Shown here: in pieces, positions 16,214 through 24,653 of the stretch
Layout: every line of letters begins with the position of its first letter
How positions within the stretch are numbered: the stretch's first letter is position 1
From: Subtercola boreus
GTDB lineage: Bacteria; Actinomycetota; Actinomycetes; Actinomycetales; Microbacteriaceae
Length of the DNA: 64,000 nucleotides
Direction: 5' to 3'
NCBI RefSeq assembly: GCF_003399625.1
Contig: NZ_NBXA01000002.1
Coordinates: 1-64,000, forward strand
Made by a program: the position numbers and the translations under genes
The notes under the pieces: model-generated
The model's database searches: none
Seen by the model: the letters and a program-made list of their open reading frames with translations, nothing else
What the model was told of the DNA's origin: nothing

Positions 16214-17436
16214 CGGTCGGCCGCCTCGCTCGTCGCAAGCGGATTGATCAGGCCGACGCAGCTGTACGGCAGGTCATCCACCTCCTCGATCGGCACTCCG
16301 CGCTGCTCGGCGAGCAGCAGCACGTGGGCGATGTCCTCGCGGGCACCGGGGCGCACCAGGATCTTCCACGGCACTCGCCTCAGCAGCACCCGGGTGGTCT
16401 CGCCGACGCCGGGCTTCACGAGGTTCACGTTGTCGATTCCGTAGTCGGCGCTGATGCGTTCGACAGCCTGCCAGCCCGACCAGGTGGGCACGCGCTCGCC
16501 GGCGCGGGTCTCGGCGGCCGCCTCTCTGACGCCTTCTGCGACCTCGGCTCTGACCGACTCGTCGTCGAAATGCGTGCAGACGGCATCGAGGAAGACGGCT
16601 GAGACGTCGTCATCCCGGAGACCAGCGTAGAACTTCGCTCCGTGGAAGTCGCTCTCACCGATCAGCTGCCGGTTGAACACGGTGCGAGAGACGAGACCCG
16701 AGACGGTCGAGTTCAGGCACGCCGACGGGATGAGGTAGTCGTCGCGTGTGCCGAAGATGCTCACGCAGTGCCCCGGATCGGCGAGCACCGCGAGGTCGTC
16801 ACCGAAGACGGTCCCGTCGGTCTCGGCGAAAAGCGCGAGCGCGGCGGTGAGTTCGCGGGCGATGGCCCCCTTGCCGGTCCAGCCGTCGACGAAGACGACG
16901 CGACCGGGGTCGAAAGTCGCGGCCAGGTAGCCGAGGGCTGTCTGGTCGAGCCCGACCCCTCGCACGATGCTCATCGTGAGGTGCGGAACGTCGGTGCCGT
17001 GCATCCGTTCGGTCCACCGCTTCATGAGGATGCCGATCGGTGTGCCCGCCCGGGCGAGGGACACCAGCACGGGCTGGCCCGCGCGCGCGGAGTGCACCAG
17101 TTCGGACACGATCCCCACGGCGACAGCGACGCGACGACTCGAGCGCTCGAGGGCCTCGGCGAACAGCTGCCGGTACTCCGGGCTCGGCACATACTCGACG
17201 GGCAGCGTCTCGGCGTAGTTCGCTCGCCCGCTCTGGATGTCGCGCTCACGTTGGGCGGCGGGAGCCTCGAGTTCGACGTCACCGAGGTCCTTCAGCAGCC
17301 ACTGCACGTCGGCGGCCGAATACGAGCCGAAGGCGGGGCCGGTGAGCGGTGCGGGGAACGGCGTAGTGCCGGATGTCGCGGCGGGTGTGCTGGGGGTGGG
17401 GGTGCTGGGGGTGGGGGTGCTGGGGGTGGGGGTCAC
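16210..17436 (-). CDS. StiP-type cysteine protease/phosphoribosyltransferase-like protein
   Basis: A 408-residue protein matching the StiP (DUF2983)-type family encoded with Ter genes. The conserved block starts near residue 40 (YSAADVQWLLKDLG), has VLVSLARAGTPIGILMKRW near 122, and VVFVDGWTGKGAIARELTAA near 177, which resembles a phosphoribosyltransferase-type PRPP loop. NVNLVKPGVGETTRVLLRR near 340 and the C-terminal VPIEEVDDLPYSCVGL complete it. The first ~35 residues are a Thr/Pro/Ser repeat (TPTPS units) encoded by a G-rich DNA tandem repeat and look like an expanded, dispensable leader. Overlaps both neighbours by 4 bases. Enzyme activity is not established. Confidence 0.83.
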   Translation of the reverse strand: MTPTPSTPTPSTPTPSTPAATSGTTPFPAPLTGPAFGSYSAADVQWLLKDLGDVELEAPAAQRERDIQSGRANYAETLPVEYVPSPEYRQLFAEALERSSRRVAVAVGIVSELVHSARAGQPVLVSLARAGTPIGILMKRWTERMHGTDVPHLTMSIVRGVGLDQTALGYLAATFDPGRVVFVDGWTGKGAIARELTAALALFAETDGTVFGDDLAVLADPGHCVSIFGTRDDYLIPSACLNSTVSGLVSRTVFNRQLIGESDFHGAKFYAGLRDDDVSAVFLDAVCTHFDDESVRAEVAEGVREAAAETRAGERVPTWSGWQAVERISADYGIDNVNLVKPGVGETTRVLLRRVPWKILVRPGAREDIAHVLLLAEQRGVPIEEVDDLPYSCVGLINPLATSEAADR

Positions 17437-18959
17437 GGGGTGGCCGGCTCCTCGGGGTGGGTGGGTGCAATGAGTGCAGCGGGTGCAGCGGGTGCAGTGG
17501 GTGCGGTGAGTACGACGAACACGTGGTCTGTCACGCGGCGGAGGGCCTCGGCCACACCGTCGGCGGCGAGCATCCGGTCGCGATCGGCATCGGGTTCGGG
17601 GAGGAAGACGATCGCGTCGAAACGTTGCCCGCCGCGCGTGAGGTTGTAGGCGAATCGAGGCCCGAACCCGTCACTTGTGAGGTCGTGGCTCGGGAACGTG
17701 ATGGCGCTCGCAATGGCGTAGTCGGCGCGGTCGATCGGTGTGATGGGGGAACGCGTGGTGGTGGAGAAGCGCACGGTGCGCTGGCGGAGCGGGTCGGGGT
17801 GGGAGAGCTGGTGGGGCGGGGTGCGCTGGTCGGGGTTGCTGATCTGGTCCGCGACCGCCAGGGGTAGTGCGATGTGCTCCTCGGAGCCGAGCACGAGGAT
17901 CGAGCCATCCGGCAGCTCGGGGTCGAGCGCTGCGACGATCCGGGCGGCCGCACGGTCGTCGTCACCCGGGCGAGCGTCGATGCCGAACCGCGCGCTTCTG
18001 TGGAAGCCGCACTCGACCTCGACCTCGACGAGCGTGAGCGAGCCTGGTTCCTTCGGCAGCGATGCGAGGCTGGGCGCGGGACCGGGCGCGGGTGGGAGGG
18101 CGCGCGCGGCGCGCGCCAGCACGTCAGGGGGCAGATCGATCGAGCCGGAACCCAGCGCGACGACCGCGATCGAGGTGCCGAGCGTCAGGGCGAGGGTGTC
18201 GAACCGGGCGCGGTCGGCCTCTGAGCGCAGGTCGATCAGCGACGCCACGACCCAGCGCGACTGCGGCACCGCGGAGTGCAGGGCCCGGATCGTGTTGACG
18301 ATCGTGGTGCCGGTGCTCAGCTCGTCGTCGACGAGCACGACGGTGCCGCCCGGGCGCAGCCAGTCGGGACGCGCCGGGTAGAGCTGGTGGCTGGTGGCGT
18401 GCGAGTGCTCCTCCTCGAAGCCGGCGAAGGGTGCGCGATCGGCCGGAGCGTGCCTGGTCGAGTGGATGTAGTACGAGCCGATCGTCGAGGCGACGAGCTG
18501 CCCGAGCCCGGTGGCGGTCTCGGCGTAACCGATGGTGACGACTTCCGGATGCCGCGACCGGAGCCCGGCGACTTCGGACCTGAGCTCTGCGACCTCGGAG
18601 GGCGGAGCAGCCGCAGCCGCATCCGCCGCCGCGCCGGCCGCCGTCTGCTGCAGGATGCTCGCGAGCCGCGCGAACAGGCCGGCCGGTGGGCGCCCCCCGT
18701 CGAGTTCGCCCCCGACGAGCAGCCCTAGCAGCTCGGCCGCCACGATCACGATCCCGGGCGCGGTGGGCACGTGCTTGGCCAGCACCGTCGAGACCAGCAG
18801 CTGCGCGCGGCGGGGGTTTCGCCGGAGGGCGACTCCGACGAGGAGTTCGACGGGCACGAGGCTCCGCCGGGCATCCGTTCGCACCCGGATACCGACCTCG
18901 CGTTCCGCAAAACCGCCCGTCCACGTGGCGGGAGTCTCCCCGGCGCCCGCCCCGCTCAC
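17433..18959 (-). CDS. Ter-associated phosphoribosyltransferase with TRSP domain
   Basis: A 508-residue protein with a phosphoribosyltransferase-fold N-terminal half. The PRPP-binding loop VVLVDDELSTGTT is at about residues 207-219, preceded by GYAETATGLGQLVASTIG at ~144. The C-terminal half (SARFGIDARPGDDDRAAARI, IVFLPEPDADRDRMLAADG) corresponds to the TRSP domain that accompanies this enzyme in Ter gene clusters. Presumably it transfers a phosphoribosyl group in making an unidentified nucleoside-like compound. The last ~20 residues are an Ala/Pro/Thr repeat encoded by a DNA tandem tract. Start overlaps the CitE-like gene stop by 4 bases. Confidence 0.85.
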   Translation of the reverse strand: MSGAGAGETPATWTGGFAEREVGIRVRTDARRSLVPVELLVGVALRRNPRRAQLLVSTVLAKHVPTAPGIVIVAAELLGLLVGGELDGGRPPAGLFARLASILQQTAAGAAADAAAAAPPSEVAELRSEVAGLRSRHPEVVTIGYAETATGLGQLVASTIGSYYIHSTRHAPADRAPFAGFEEEHSHATSHQLYPARPDWLRPGGTVVLVDDELSTGTTIVNTIRALHSAVPQSRWVVASLIDLRSEADRARFDTLALTLGTSIAVVALGSGSIDLPPDVLARAARALPPAPGPAPSLASLPKEPGSLTLVEVEVECGFHRSARFGIDARPGDDDRAAARIVAALDPELPDGSILVLGSEEHIALPLAVADQISNPDQRTPPHQLSHPDPLRQRTVRFSTTTRSPITPIDRADYAIASAITFPSHDLTSDGFGPRFAYNLTRGGQRFDAIVFLPEPDADRDRMLAADGVAEALRRVTDHVFVVLTAPTAPAAPAALIAPTHPEEPATP

Positions 18960-20146
18960 CGCATGCTCGCTTCGAGTAGGTCGACGAACGTCGTGTCCTC
19001 GGCGGCCACCCCGAACGCCTCCGCGCGCACCAGGGTCTTCTCGGCCCAGGACTGGTGCGGCTTCATCTCGTTCATCTTGTTGCGGTACGGCGACGCGCTC
19101 GCGCCACCACCGACGTTGCCGACGATCGCCACGGCGTCGACGTATTCCTCGTGGCTGACCACCGAAAGCGCGTGCACCACCGGAACATGCGTCGGGTGGA
19201 TGACCGTCTTTCCGAGCAACCCGTTCGCCTGGTCGAGCGAGATCTCCTTGATCAGGCCGTCGAGCCCGCCGAGCATGAGGCGCTGCCTCAGCTCGGGCTC
19301 GTTGGCGTCGGTGAACGGTGTGAGGCGCAGCTGCGGCCTGAGGATCCGCTCCGAGGTGTCGAAGTGTTCCCAGACGGGCCCGGTGATGACGAAGTTGTCG
19401 GAGGGGCGGCCGAGCACGTTCACGATGTCGGCGATCACCGCGGCGACGACCTTCACGTCGTAGACCGTGAGCTCACGCGACCGTCGCAGCCCGAACACGC
19501 TCGACAGGTCGGTGGCGCCGATCCGCACGGCGAGGATGTCGTCGCGGTGCTCCTGCAGCACGTCGACGATCGATCGGAGGGCTCCGGTGCGCGTCTCGGT
19601 GTGCACCATCGAGGGCGATTCGAGGATCGGCATCACGCGGAGGCGCCGGGCGCCAGCATCGCCCGCATCCCCGAACCGCTCGTGGATCCGCCCCAGCGCC
19701 TCGAAGAACCGGTCGGCGTAGCCCGCGTCGTTCTCGAACTTCGGGACCACGAAACCGCTCAGCAGCGCGAGCCCCGAGCCGCAGAGCTCGGCCATCCGGA
19801 GCATCTGCCCCGGTGTGCGCACGCGGATGAACAGCAGCGGCAGCTCGCTCGGCTCCCCGGGCGGCCGCTCCCAGAGGCTCTGGATCGCGCCGGCGACATT
19901 CGCCTCGGCGAACGCCACCGACGAATCGGCTATCGAGTCTTCGAGGCACAGCACCATGCTGATGCAGCCCCGCGCCGCCTGCTTGGTGACATCGCGCGCG
20001 ATCTCGGGCCGGTCACCCGGAACGTAGAGAGTCGCACCGAGCGCCGCCGCCAGCAGGTCGGGCGGCGAATCAATGCGGAGTTCACCGGGCAGACGATGGA
20101 ACAGCGTGCCTGCCTCGGCATCGCTGACGGATCGGAAGTGACGCAT
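18956..20146 (-). CDS. HpcH/HpaI aldolase/CitE-like lyase of the Ter module
   Basis: A 396-residue TIM-barrel protein of the HpcH/HpaI–CitE family. TLYVPGDRPEIARDVTKQAA is the conserved N-terminal loop (about residue 39), MVLCLEDSIADSSV holds the metal-binding acidic residue, RVMPILESPSMVH near 167 carries the second, and LLGKTVIHPTHV near 307 is the C-terminal signature. Such enzymes cleave or form C-C bonds in acyl-CoA or keto-acid substrates. In the Ter-linked operons a CitE-like lyase is a constant member with two PRTase-type proteins and a HAD phosphatase. Substrate unproven. It is 3 bases from the next gene upstream. Confidence 0.85.
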   Translation of the reverse strand: MRHFRSVSDAEAGTLFHRLPGELRIDSPPDLLAAALGATLYVPGDRPEIARDVTKQAARGCISMVLCLEDSIADSSVAFAEANVAGAIQSLWERPPGEPSELPLLFIRVRTPGQMLRMAELCGSGLALLSGFVVPKFENDAGYADRFFEALGRIHERFGDAGDAGARRLRVMPILESPSMVHTETRTGALRSIVDVLQEHRDDILAVRIGATDLSSVFGLRRSRELTVYDVKVVAAVIADIVNVLGRPSDNFVITGPVWEHFDTSERILRPQLRLTPFTDANEPELRQRLMLGGLDGLIKEISLDQANGLLGKTVIHPTHVPVVHALSVVSHEEYVDAVAIVGNVGGGASASPYRNKMNEMKPHQSWAEKTLVRAEAFGVAAEDTTFVDLLEASMR

Positions 20147-20149
20147 CGG

Positions 20150-21010
20150 CTATCTCGTGCGGGGCTGGCGCGCGTCGAAACGGGCGGTCAGCTGGAAACC
20201 GAACTCGCGGTGGAGTTCGGCGGGGGAGAGCGCGCGTGCTACCGGCTCGGCGCGCAGTTCGATGAGGGCTCCGATCCGTAGCAGGGTGAGCACGGACATC
20301 CGGTCGCCGGATGCCCCGCCGGCACCGGGCTCGGACGAAGCGGTGAAGGTGACGGCGACGCTGACGTGCGAGCCGTCGAACAGCTGCACGCCGATCGGCT
20401 CCGACCCGTTGCCGATGAACAGCGCGCGGCGGAGGCTCCGCAGGTGGCGGAGCGCCACGATCGCGTCACCGTCGTCGAAGCCGACAAGAGCCCTGTTGCC
20501 GGGCGTCATCACGGGTGTGCCGGCTGTGTCGACTCCGCCCGACGTGAGGGTGAGGGCGCCGGTCACGAGGTCTGTGCTCTCCCAGGCGATGGCGTGCACC
20601 CCCGACACGATGAGGCTGCCGATGGCGGAGCGACGGGCATCCAGCCGCAGCACGGGATGTTCGGGGCCGAGCTCCCGCACCTCGCCGATCGGAGGGGCGG
20701 GGAACGGTTCGGGGAGGCTCGGCCGCACGGGTCGGGCTGGATTTGCTGGGCGGGCACTGCCGGGGGCCGCGGATGCCGGTGCCGGCCGGAACCCGGGCGC
20801 CGCAGCCGGCCTGGCGGCCGGCGCGGCTGCTGCCGCGGCCGTGGCTGCAGCGGGTCGGAGGCTGAGCCCGCCGGAGGTGGAGGGTACGGACGGTGCGGCG
20901 CTGGCCTCGGCGGCAGGGGCGACCGCGGCCGCGACATCCACCGCCACCGGCTTGACGCGCCGCCGCAGGTAGGGCAGGTCGCGGCGCACCGCCGCCCGGT
21001 TCAGCGCCAC
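20150..21010 (-). CDS. Ter-operon protein of unknown function
   Basis: A 286-residue protein. Residues 1-110 are low-complexity Ala/Pro-rich sequence with little predicted structure. The C-terminal ~175 residues (RELGPEHPVLRLDARRSAIG … ALTLTSGGVDTAGTPVMTPG … LFIGNGSEPIGVQLFDGSHV) look like a compact beta-rich domain that I cannot place in a family; a divergent TerD-like or jelly-roll domain is possible but I do not see the TerD calcium motif. It sits 3 bases from both neighbours, between terD and the CitE-like gene, so it is co-expressed with the Ter core. Confidence 0.72.
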   Translation of the reverse strand: MALNRAAVRRDLPYLRRRVKPVAVDVAAAVAPAAEASAAPSVPSTSGGLSLRPAAATAAAAAAPAARPAAAPGFRPAPASAAPGSARPANPARPVRPSLPEPFPAPPIGEVRELGPEHPVLRLDARRSAIGSLIVSGVHAIAWESTDLVTGALTLTSGGVDTAGTPVMTPGNRALVGFDDGDAIVALRHLRSLRRALFIGNGSEPIGVQLFDGSHVSVAVTFTASSEPGAGGASGDRMSVLTLLRIGALIELRAEPVARALSPAELHREFGFQLTARFDARQPRTR

Positions 21011-21013
21011 GGG

Positions 21014-21568
21014 CTACAGCTCGATCCGGAAGTCGCGCGCCACCCCGGTGAGACCGTTGGCGTAGCCCTGGCCGATGGCCCGGAACTTCCAGTCCGCACG
21101 GTGCCGGTACAGCTCGCCGAAGAGCATCGCGTGCACGTTGCGGTTGTTGTCGGCGAGGGGCACGTCGAACCGCACGAGCTCCCGCCCGTCTTTCATGGCG
21201 ACGCGCACGTAAGCCGATCGCACCGCCGAGAAGTCGGCAGCACCGCGCACGTCGGGGTCGACGTAGACGAGGAAGGCGATCTTCTCGACCACCTCGGGCA
21301 CCCGTGACAGATCCACGTCGATCTCCTCGGCGTCGGCCGTGTCGGCGAACTGCACAGACCCGTCCTGGCTCTCGAGCTGGTTGAAGAAGACCAGGTGGTC
21401 GTTCGAGATCGCCTTGTCGTCTGCGTCGCACATGATCGCGAGCGGCACGAGTTCGGCGCGCGGCCCGCGGCTCGGGATCACCTCCCAGCCGAACCCGACG
21501 AGAACCTCCGTGAGGCCGGGGTTCTCTGCGGTGAGGGCAGCATTGGCCCCCGGGATGAGCGAGGCCAT
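21014..21568 (-). CDS. terD: TerD-family protein (third copy, divergent)
   Basis: A 184-residue TerD-domain protein. The family framework is present: MASLIPGANAALTAENPG in the N-terminus, ISNDHLVFFNQLESQDGSV (compare FIFYNQ), AEEIDVDLSRVPEVVEKIAF and HAMLFGELYRHRADWKFRAI ending GLTGVARDF. The calcium-binding DGDGDDE-type loop seen in the two upstream TerD proteins is reduced here to DTADAEEIDVD, so metal binding may be weaker. TerD proteins confer resistance to tellurite, phage or other stress by an unknown mechanism. The ATG shares one base with the upstream gene's stop; a GTG one codon earlier is also possible. Confidence 0.92.
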   Translation of the reverse strand: MASLIPGANAALTAENPGLTEVLVGFGWEVIPSRGPRAELVPLAIMCDADDKAISNDHLVFFNQLESQDGSVQFADTADAEEIDVDLSRVPEVVEKIAFLVYVDPDVRGAADFSAVRSAYVRVAMKDGRELVRFDVPLADNNRNVHAMLFGELYRHRADWKFRAIGQGYANGLTGVARDFRIEL

Positions 21569-22089
21569 CACCGACCGCCCAGCGTGAGACCCGGATCCGG
21601 CGCCTGGAACTTGTCGGCGAGAAAGCGCCCATGCGTCGAGAGCTCCTCGATGGCGCCGATCCGCACCTGGTTCAGCATGTCGCGCACGGTCCCTTCGAGG
21701 AGTTCCAGCTGGTCGGCGAACAGCGCGGTCGCCGCCGCATCGTCGGTGCGGTCCCGTTCGGGCAGGGCGAGGAACGCGTGGAGCGGCGTGGGGATGTAGT
21801 CGCGCACCATCGCCTCCAACAGCACCCGCTGTTCGGTCGAGGCGCCCTGCGCGGCAATCGTGGCGACCACGTCATGCAGCACATCGTCGATCTGGCCGAG
21901 GCGCGACGAGAGCACCGTCGGCAGCTCGCGGCCCGCGCGGCGAACCGTGCTCCGCAGGTCATCCAGAGCCTTCGCGGTCTGCTCGTCTTCGGTGAGGGTG
22001 GCCGCTGCGGGCACGTCGTCGACCACCGTCGGCGTGGCCTCGGGTGCGGGCCCGCCGAACAGCGAGTTCACGAAACGGCCGAACGTCAC
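21568..22089 (-). CDS. Ter-operon protein, unknown function
   Basis: A 173-residue soluble protein without signal peptide or membrane segment. After a variable N-terminus (residues 1-35, Pro/Ala-rich), it is largely helical by composition (ALDDLRSTVRRAGRELPTVL; LGQIDDVLHDVVATIAAQGA; LFADQLELLEGTVRDMLNQV), suggesting a coiled-coil or helical bundle. I do not recognise a named domain. It lies between the TelA-family gene (15 bases) and the divergent TerD gene (1-base overlap), so it belongs to the Ter operon and perhaps partners TelA. Confidence 0.8.
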   Translation of the reverse strand: MTFGRFVNSLFGGPAPEATPTVVDDVPAAATLTEDEQTAKALDDLRSTVRRAGRELPTVLSSRLGQIDDVLHDVVATIAAQGASTEQRVLLEAMVRDYIPTPLHAFLALPERDRTDDAAATALFADQLELLEGTVRDMLNQVRIGAIEELSTHGRFLADKFQAPDPGLTLGGR

Positions 22090-22104
22090 CGCGTCACCTC
22101 AGGG

Positions 22105-23322
22105 TCACCGGCTGACCTCACCCTGGTCGCCCTGGCGGCTGCGCTCGAGGTACGGCTTCGCCTTCTGGATGCCCGTCTCGAGGGCCGCGACGGTGCCCTC
22201 CATGTTCTTGGCAGCCGACGCGCGGAAGGTGTCGATCGCATCCATGGTCTGGAACACGTTGTCGAATGCCTTCTGCAGCGTCTCGACGCTCACGCCCGAA
22301 CTGCCGGCCTGCTCCTGGATACGAACGGTCTGGTCCTTGAGCATCTCGCTGGTCTTCAGGATCATGTTGTTCGTGGTGGTGTTGATCGCGTCGATCTGGT
22401 CGAGCACCATCTTCTGGTTCGCCAGAGCCTGCGCCACGATGACTGCCGTGCGAAGCGCCGCGATCGTGGTGGTGCGGGCCCGGTCGACGCCCTTGATCAG
22501 CTCGAGGTTGTTCTTGCGGATCAGGTCCATCGCGAGATAGCCCTGCACCGACACCGCGAGCTGCGTCAGGATGTCCTGGTGGCGCTGCCGGATCGGGAAC
22601 AGCACGTCGGCTTCGAGCTTCTGCGCCTCCTCGATCTGCCCGGATGCCCGGCTGGAGGCGATCTTCTCGACGGTCGCGGCATCCAGGGCCTTCGCGAAGA
22701 CGGCGTACTCGCTGAGCGCCTGCATCGTCTCCCAGAGCTGCACCTTCTCGCCGGCGAGCGCGGCGTTGTCCTTCAGCAGTTCGTCCTGGCCGGCCATCAG
22801 TGACTTGATGATTTTGTCGAGCTGGGTCTGGGCGCTCTCGTACTTCTGGAAGTAGCGCGCCAGCTTGTTGCCGCCGGGGATGAATCCCAGGATCTTCCGG
22901 CCCACGCCGAGGTCTGCCGCGTTCGGCGTCAGGTCTTCGACCGTGGTGCGGAGATCGCCCAGGGTGTTGGCGACGGTGATCTGCGCGCTGTTGCCGGTCT
23001 TCTTCGCGCCCGCCACGGAGGTGGATGAGCGTTCGAGCATCCGCGTCGAGTATCCGCCCGACTGCACCATCTCGGCCCCGCCGATCTGCGAGATGCCCTC
23101 GACCTTGGTCTGGAACTCGGGGCTCCGGGGGTCGAGCGAGCTGACCTCCGCCACGAACTCCCGCGCCTGGCGGGAGATCTCGGTCTGGCGCTCGGACGGC
23201 ACCGGAACCATGCCCGGCGCCGCGTCGGCCACGACGATGTCGGGAGCATCCGGTGCTCGCAGCACCAACGATGACGCCTGGGCGACGTCGCTGCTGTCGG
23301 GGGGAGTGAGCGGTGTACTCAT
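22105..23322 (-). CDS. Toxic anion resistance protein, TelA family
   Basis: A 405-residue TelA/KlaA-family protein, the usual length. The body from residue 60 on is nearly all helical with conserved stretches: VANTLGDLRTTVEDLTPN, GFIPGGNKLARYFQKYESAQ (near 150), IIKSLMAGQDELLKDN and VLDQIDAINTTTNNMILKTS near 325. The family is associated with tellurite and other toxic-anion resistance through an unknown mechanism. The start giving MSTPLTPPDS sits behind AGGCTCCCT (minus strand), and upstream codons of the frame fall inside the terD gene. Residues 1-45 are probably disordered. Confidence 0.93.
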   Translation of the reverse strand: MSTPLTPPDSSDVAQASSLVLRAPDAPDIVVADAAPGMVPVPSERQTEISRQAREFVAEVSSLDPRSPEFQTKVEGISQIGGAEMVQSGGYSTRMLERSSTSVAGAKKTGNSAQITVANTLGDLRTTVEDLTPNAADLGVGRKILGFIPGGNKLARYFQKYESAQTQLDKIIKSLMAGQDELLKDNAALAGEKVQLWETMQALSEYAVFAKALDAATVEKIASSRASGQIEEAQKLEADVLFPIRQRHQDILTQLAVSVQGYLAMDLIRKNNLELIKGVDRARTTTIAALRTAVIVAQALANQKMVLDQIDAINTTTNNMILKTSEMLKDQTVRIQEQAGSSGVSVETLQKAFDNVFQTMDAIDTFRASAAKNMEGTVAALETGIQKAKPYLERSRQGDQGEVSR

Positions 23323-23335
23323 GGAGGGAGCCTTT

Positions 23336-23914
23336 CTAGCCCAGTTGAACGCCGAAGTCGCCGGCGATTCCTGCGAGGCCGGTGATGTAGCCCTGGCCCA
23401 CGGCCTTGAACTTCCATTCGGCGCCGTTCCGGTACACCTCGGCGAAGACCATCGCAGTCTCGGGGGCGGCGTCTTCGCTGAGATCGAAGCGCACGATCTC
23501 CTGGCCGTCCTGGTCGACGACGCGGCAGTACGCTGCGCGCACCTGGCCGAAGTTCTGGCGACGGTCGTCGGCCTTGTCGATCGACACGGCGATGACGATG
23601 CGCTGCACGTCGGAGCCGACCTTCTGCAGGTCGATGTTGATCTGCTCGTCGTCACCGTCGCCGTCACCGGTGCGGTTGTCGCCCATGTGCTTGACCGACT
23701 CGTCGGGGGTCGCGGGCTGGTTGTAGAAGATGAAGTCGGCGCTCGAGCGCACCTTGCCGTCAGCGCCCAGCAGCAGTGCCGAGGCGTCGAGGTCGAACTG
23801 TTCGCCGCTGGTGGTGCGCGGGTCCCAGCCCAAGCCGACCGTGGCGACGGTGAGCCCGGGGCTGGTCTTGGTGAGCGAGAGGTTGTTGCCCTTCGCGAGG
23901 GTGAGTCCTGCCAT
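23336..23914 (-). CDS. terD: TerD-family calcium-binding protein
   Basis: A 192-residue TerD protein. The consensus N-terminus MAGLTLAKGNNLSLTKTSPG, GLGWDPRTTSGEQFDLDASA, FIFYNQPATPDESVKHMGDN and the acidic loop GDGDGDDEQINIDL (near residue 85) all match canonical TerD, including the Asp/Glu residues that bind calcium. The C-terminus RNGAEWKFKAVGQGYITGLA is the family hallmark. Part of the stress-response Ter core with TerC and TelA. Preceded by a good ribosome-binding site (AAAGGAGC). Confidence 0.96.
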   Translation of the reverse strand: MAGLTLAKGNNLSLTKTSPGLTVATVGLGWDPRTTSGEQFDLDASALLLGADGKVRSSADFIFYNQPATPDESVKHMGDNRTGDGDGDDEQINIDLQKVGSDVQRIVIAVSIDKADDRRQNFGQVRAAYCRVVDQDGQEIVRFDLSEDAAPETAMVFAEVYRNGAEWKFKAVGQGYITGLAGIAGDFGVQLG

Positions 23915-23992
23915 GTGAATCAGTGCTCCTTTGTTGGATGGTGCGGGTTTGTGTCTGTCTACAGTGCCTGGTGAACTACAGTGCCCGGTGAA

Positions 23993-24586
23993 TTACAGTG
24001 CCTGCGCGGCGGGGGTCAGCAGGTCCATCACGGAGCGGCCGTTCGCGCGGTTGCCGATCGCCTTGAAGCTCCAGCCGGCGCCATCCCGGGAGACCTTCGA
24101 CATGATCATCGCGGTGTGGGTGCCGGAGTCGGTCAGCTGGTAGCGGGCCACCTCGGGCGCTCCGGGGGCGGAGTCGTCGACGACACGGCTGAAGGCGTTC
24201 TCGACCATGTCGAACGACTGCTGGGTGTAGCTGGAGATCACGAAGACGATCTGCGACACCGCCGGGGAGACCTTCGAGAGGTCGACCAGGATGGTCTCGT
24301 CGTCACCGTCGCCGGCACCGGTGAGGTTGTCGCCGGTGTGGGTGGCCGATCCGTCCTTGCTGGCCAGCTGCTGGAACCAGACGGTGTCGAGCACCTTGCC
24401 CGATGCGTCGAAGAAGATCGCCGACGCGTCGAGGTCGATCTCGTCCGCAGGTTTCGCCCGGCCGAAGAGGCCGCGCTTCACGGGGGCGGCGCTGTCCCAG
24501 CCGAGCCCCAGGCGGATCCTCGTGAGAGCCCCGCCGTCTTTCTTCGTCAATGAGAGCGACTGGCCCTTTTCCAAGCTGAGACCCAT
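23993..24586 (-). CDS. terD: TerD-family calcium-binding protein (first copy)
   Basis: A 197-residue TerD paralog, MGLSLEKGQSLSLTKKDGG at the N-terminus, GLGWDSAAPVKRGLFGRAKP (a ~10-residue insertion compared with the next copy), EIDLDASAIFFDASGKVL, and the calcium loop GAGDGDDETILVDL near residue 97. C-terminal GAGWSFKAIGNRANGRSVMD is typical but diverged. The start is set by AAGGAGAAAACACC just upstream. The 78-base gap to the next terD contains a CAGTGCC(C/T)GGTGAA short direct repeat (about 23960-23995). Paralogy of three TerD in one operon suggests heteromeric assemblies. Confidence 0.95.
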   Translation of the reverse strand: MGLSLEKGQSLSLTKKDGGALTRIRLGLGWDSAAPVKRGLFGRAKPADEIDLDASAIFFDASGKVLDTVWFQQLASKDGSATHTGDNLTGAGDGDDETILVDLSKVSPAVSQIVFVISSYTQQSFDMVENAFSRVVDDSAPGAPEVARYQLTDSGTHTAMIMSKVSRDGAGWSFKAIGNRANGRSVMDLLTPAAQAL

Positions 24587-24653
24587 GGTGTTTTCTCCTT
24601 GTGTAGTGCATTCGGAGCGTGGGGATGCTCTCCCCACGCTAGAGGATACGGCG

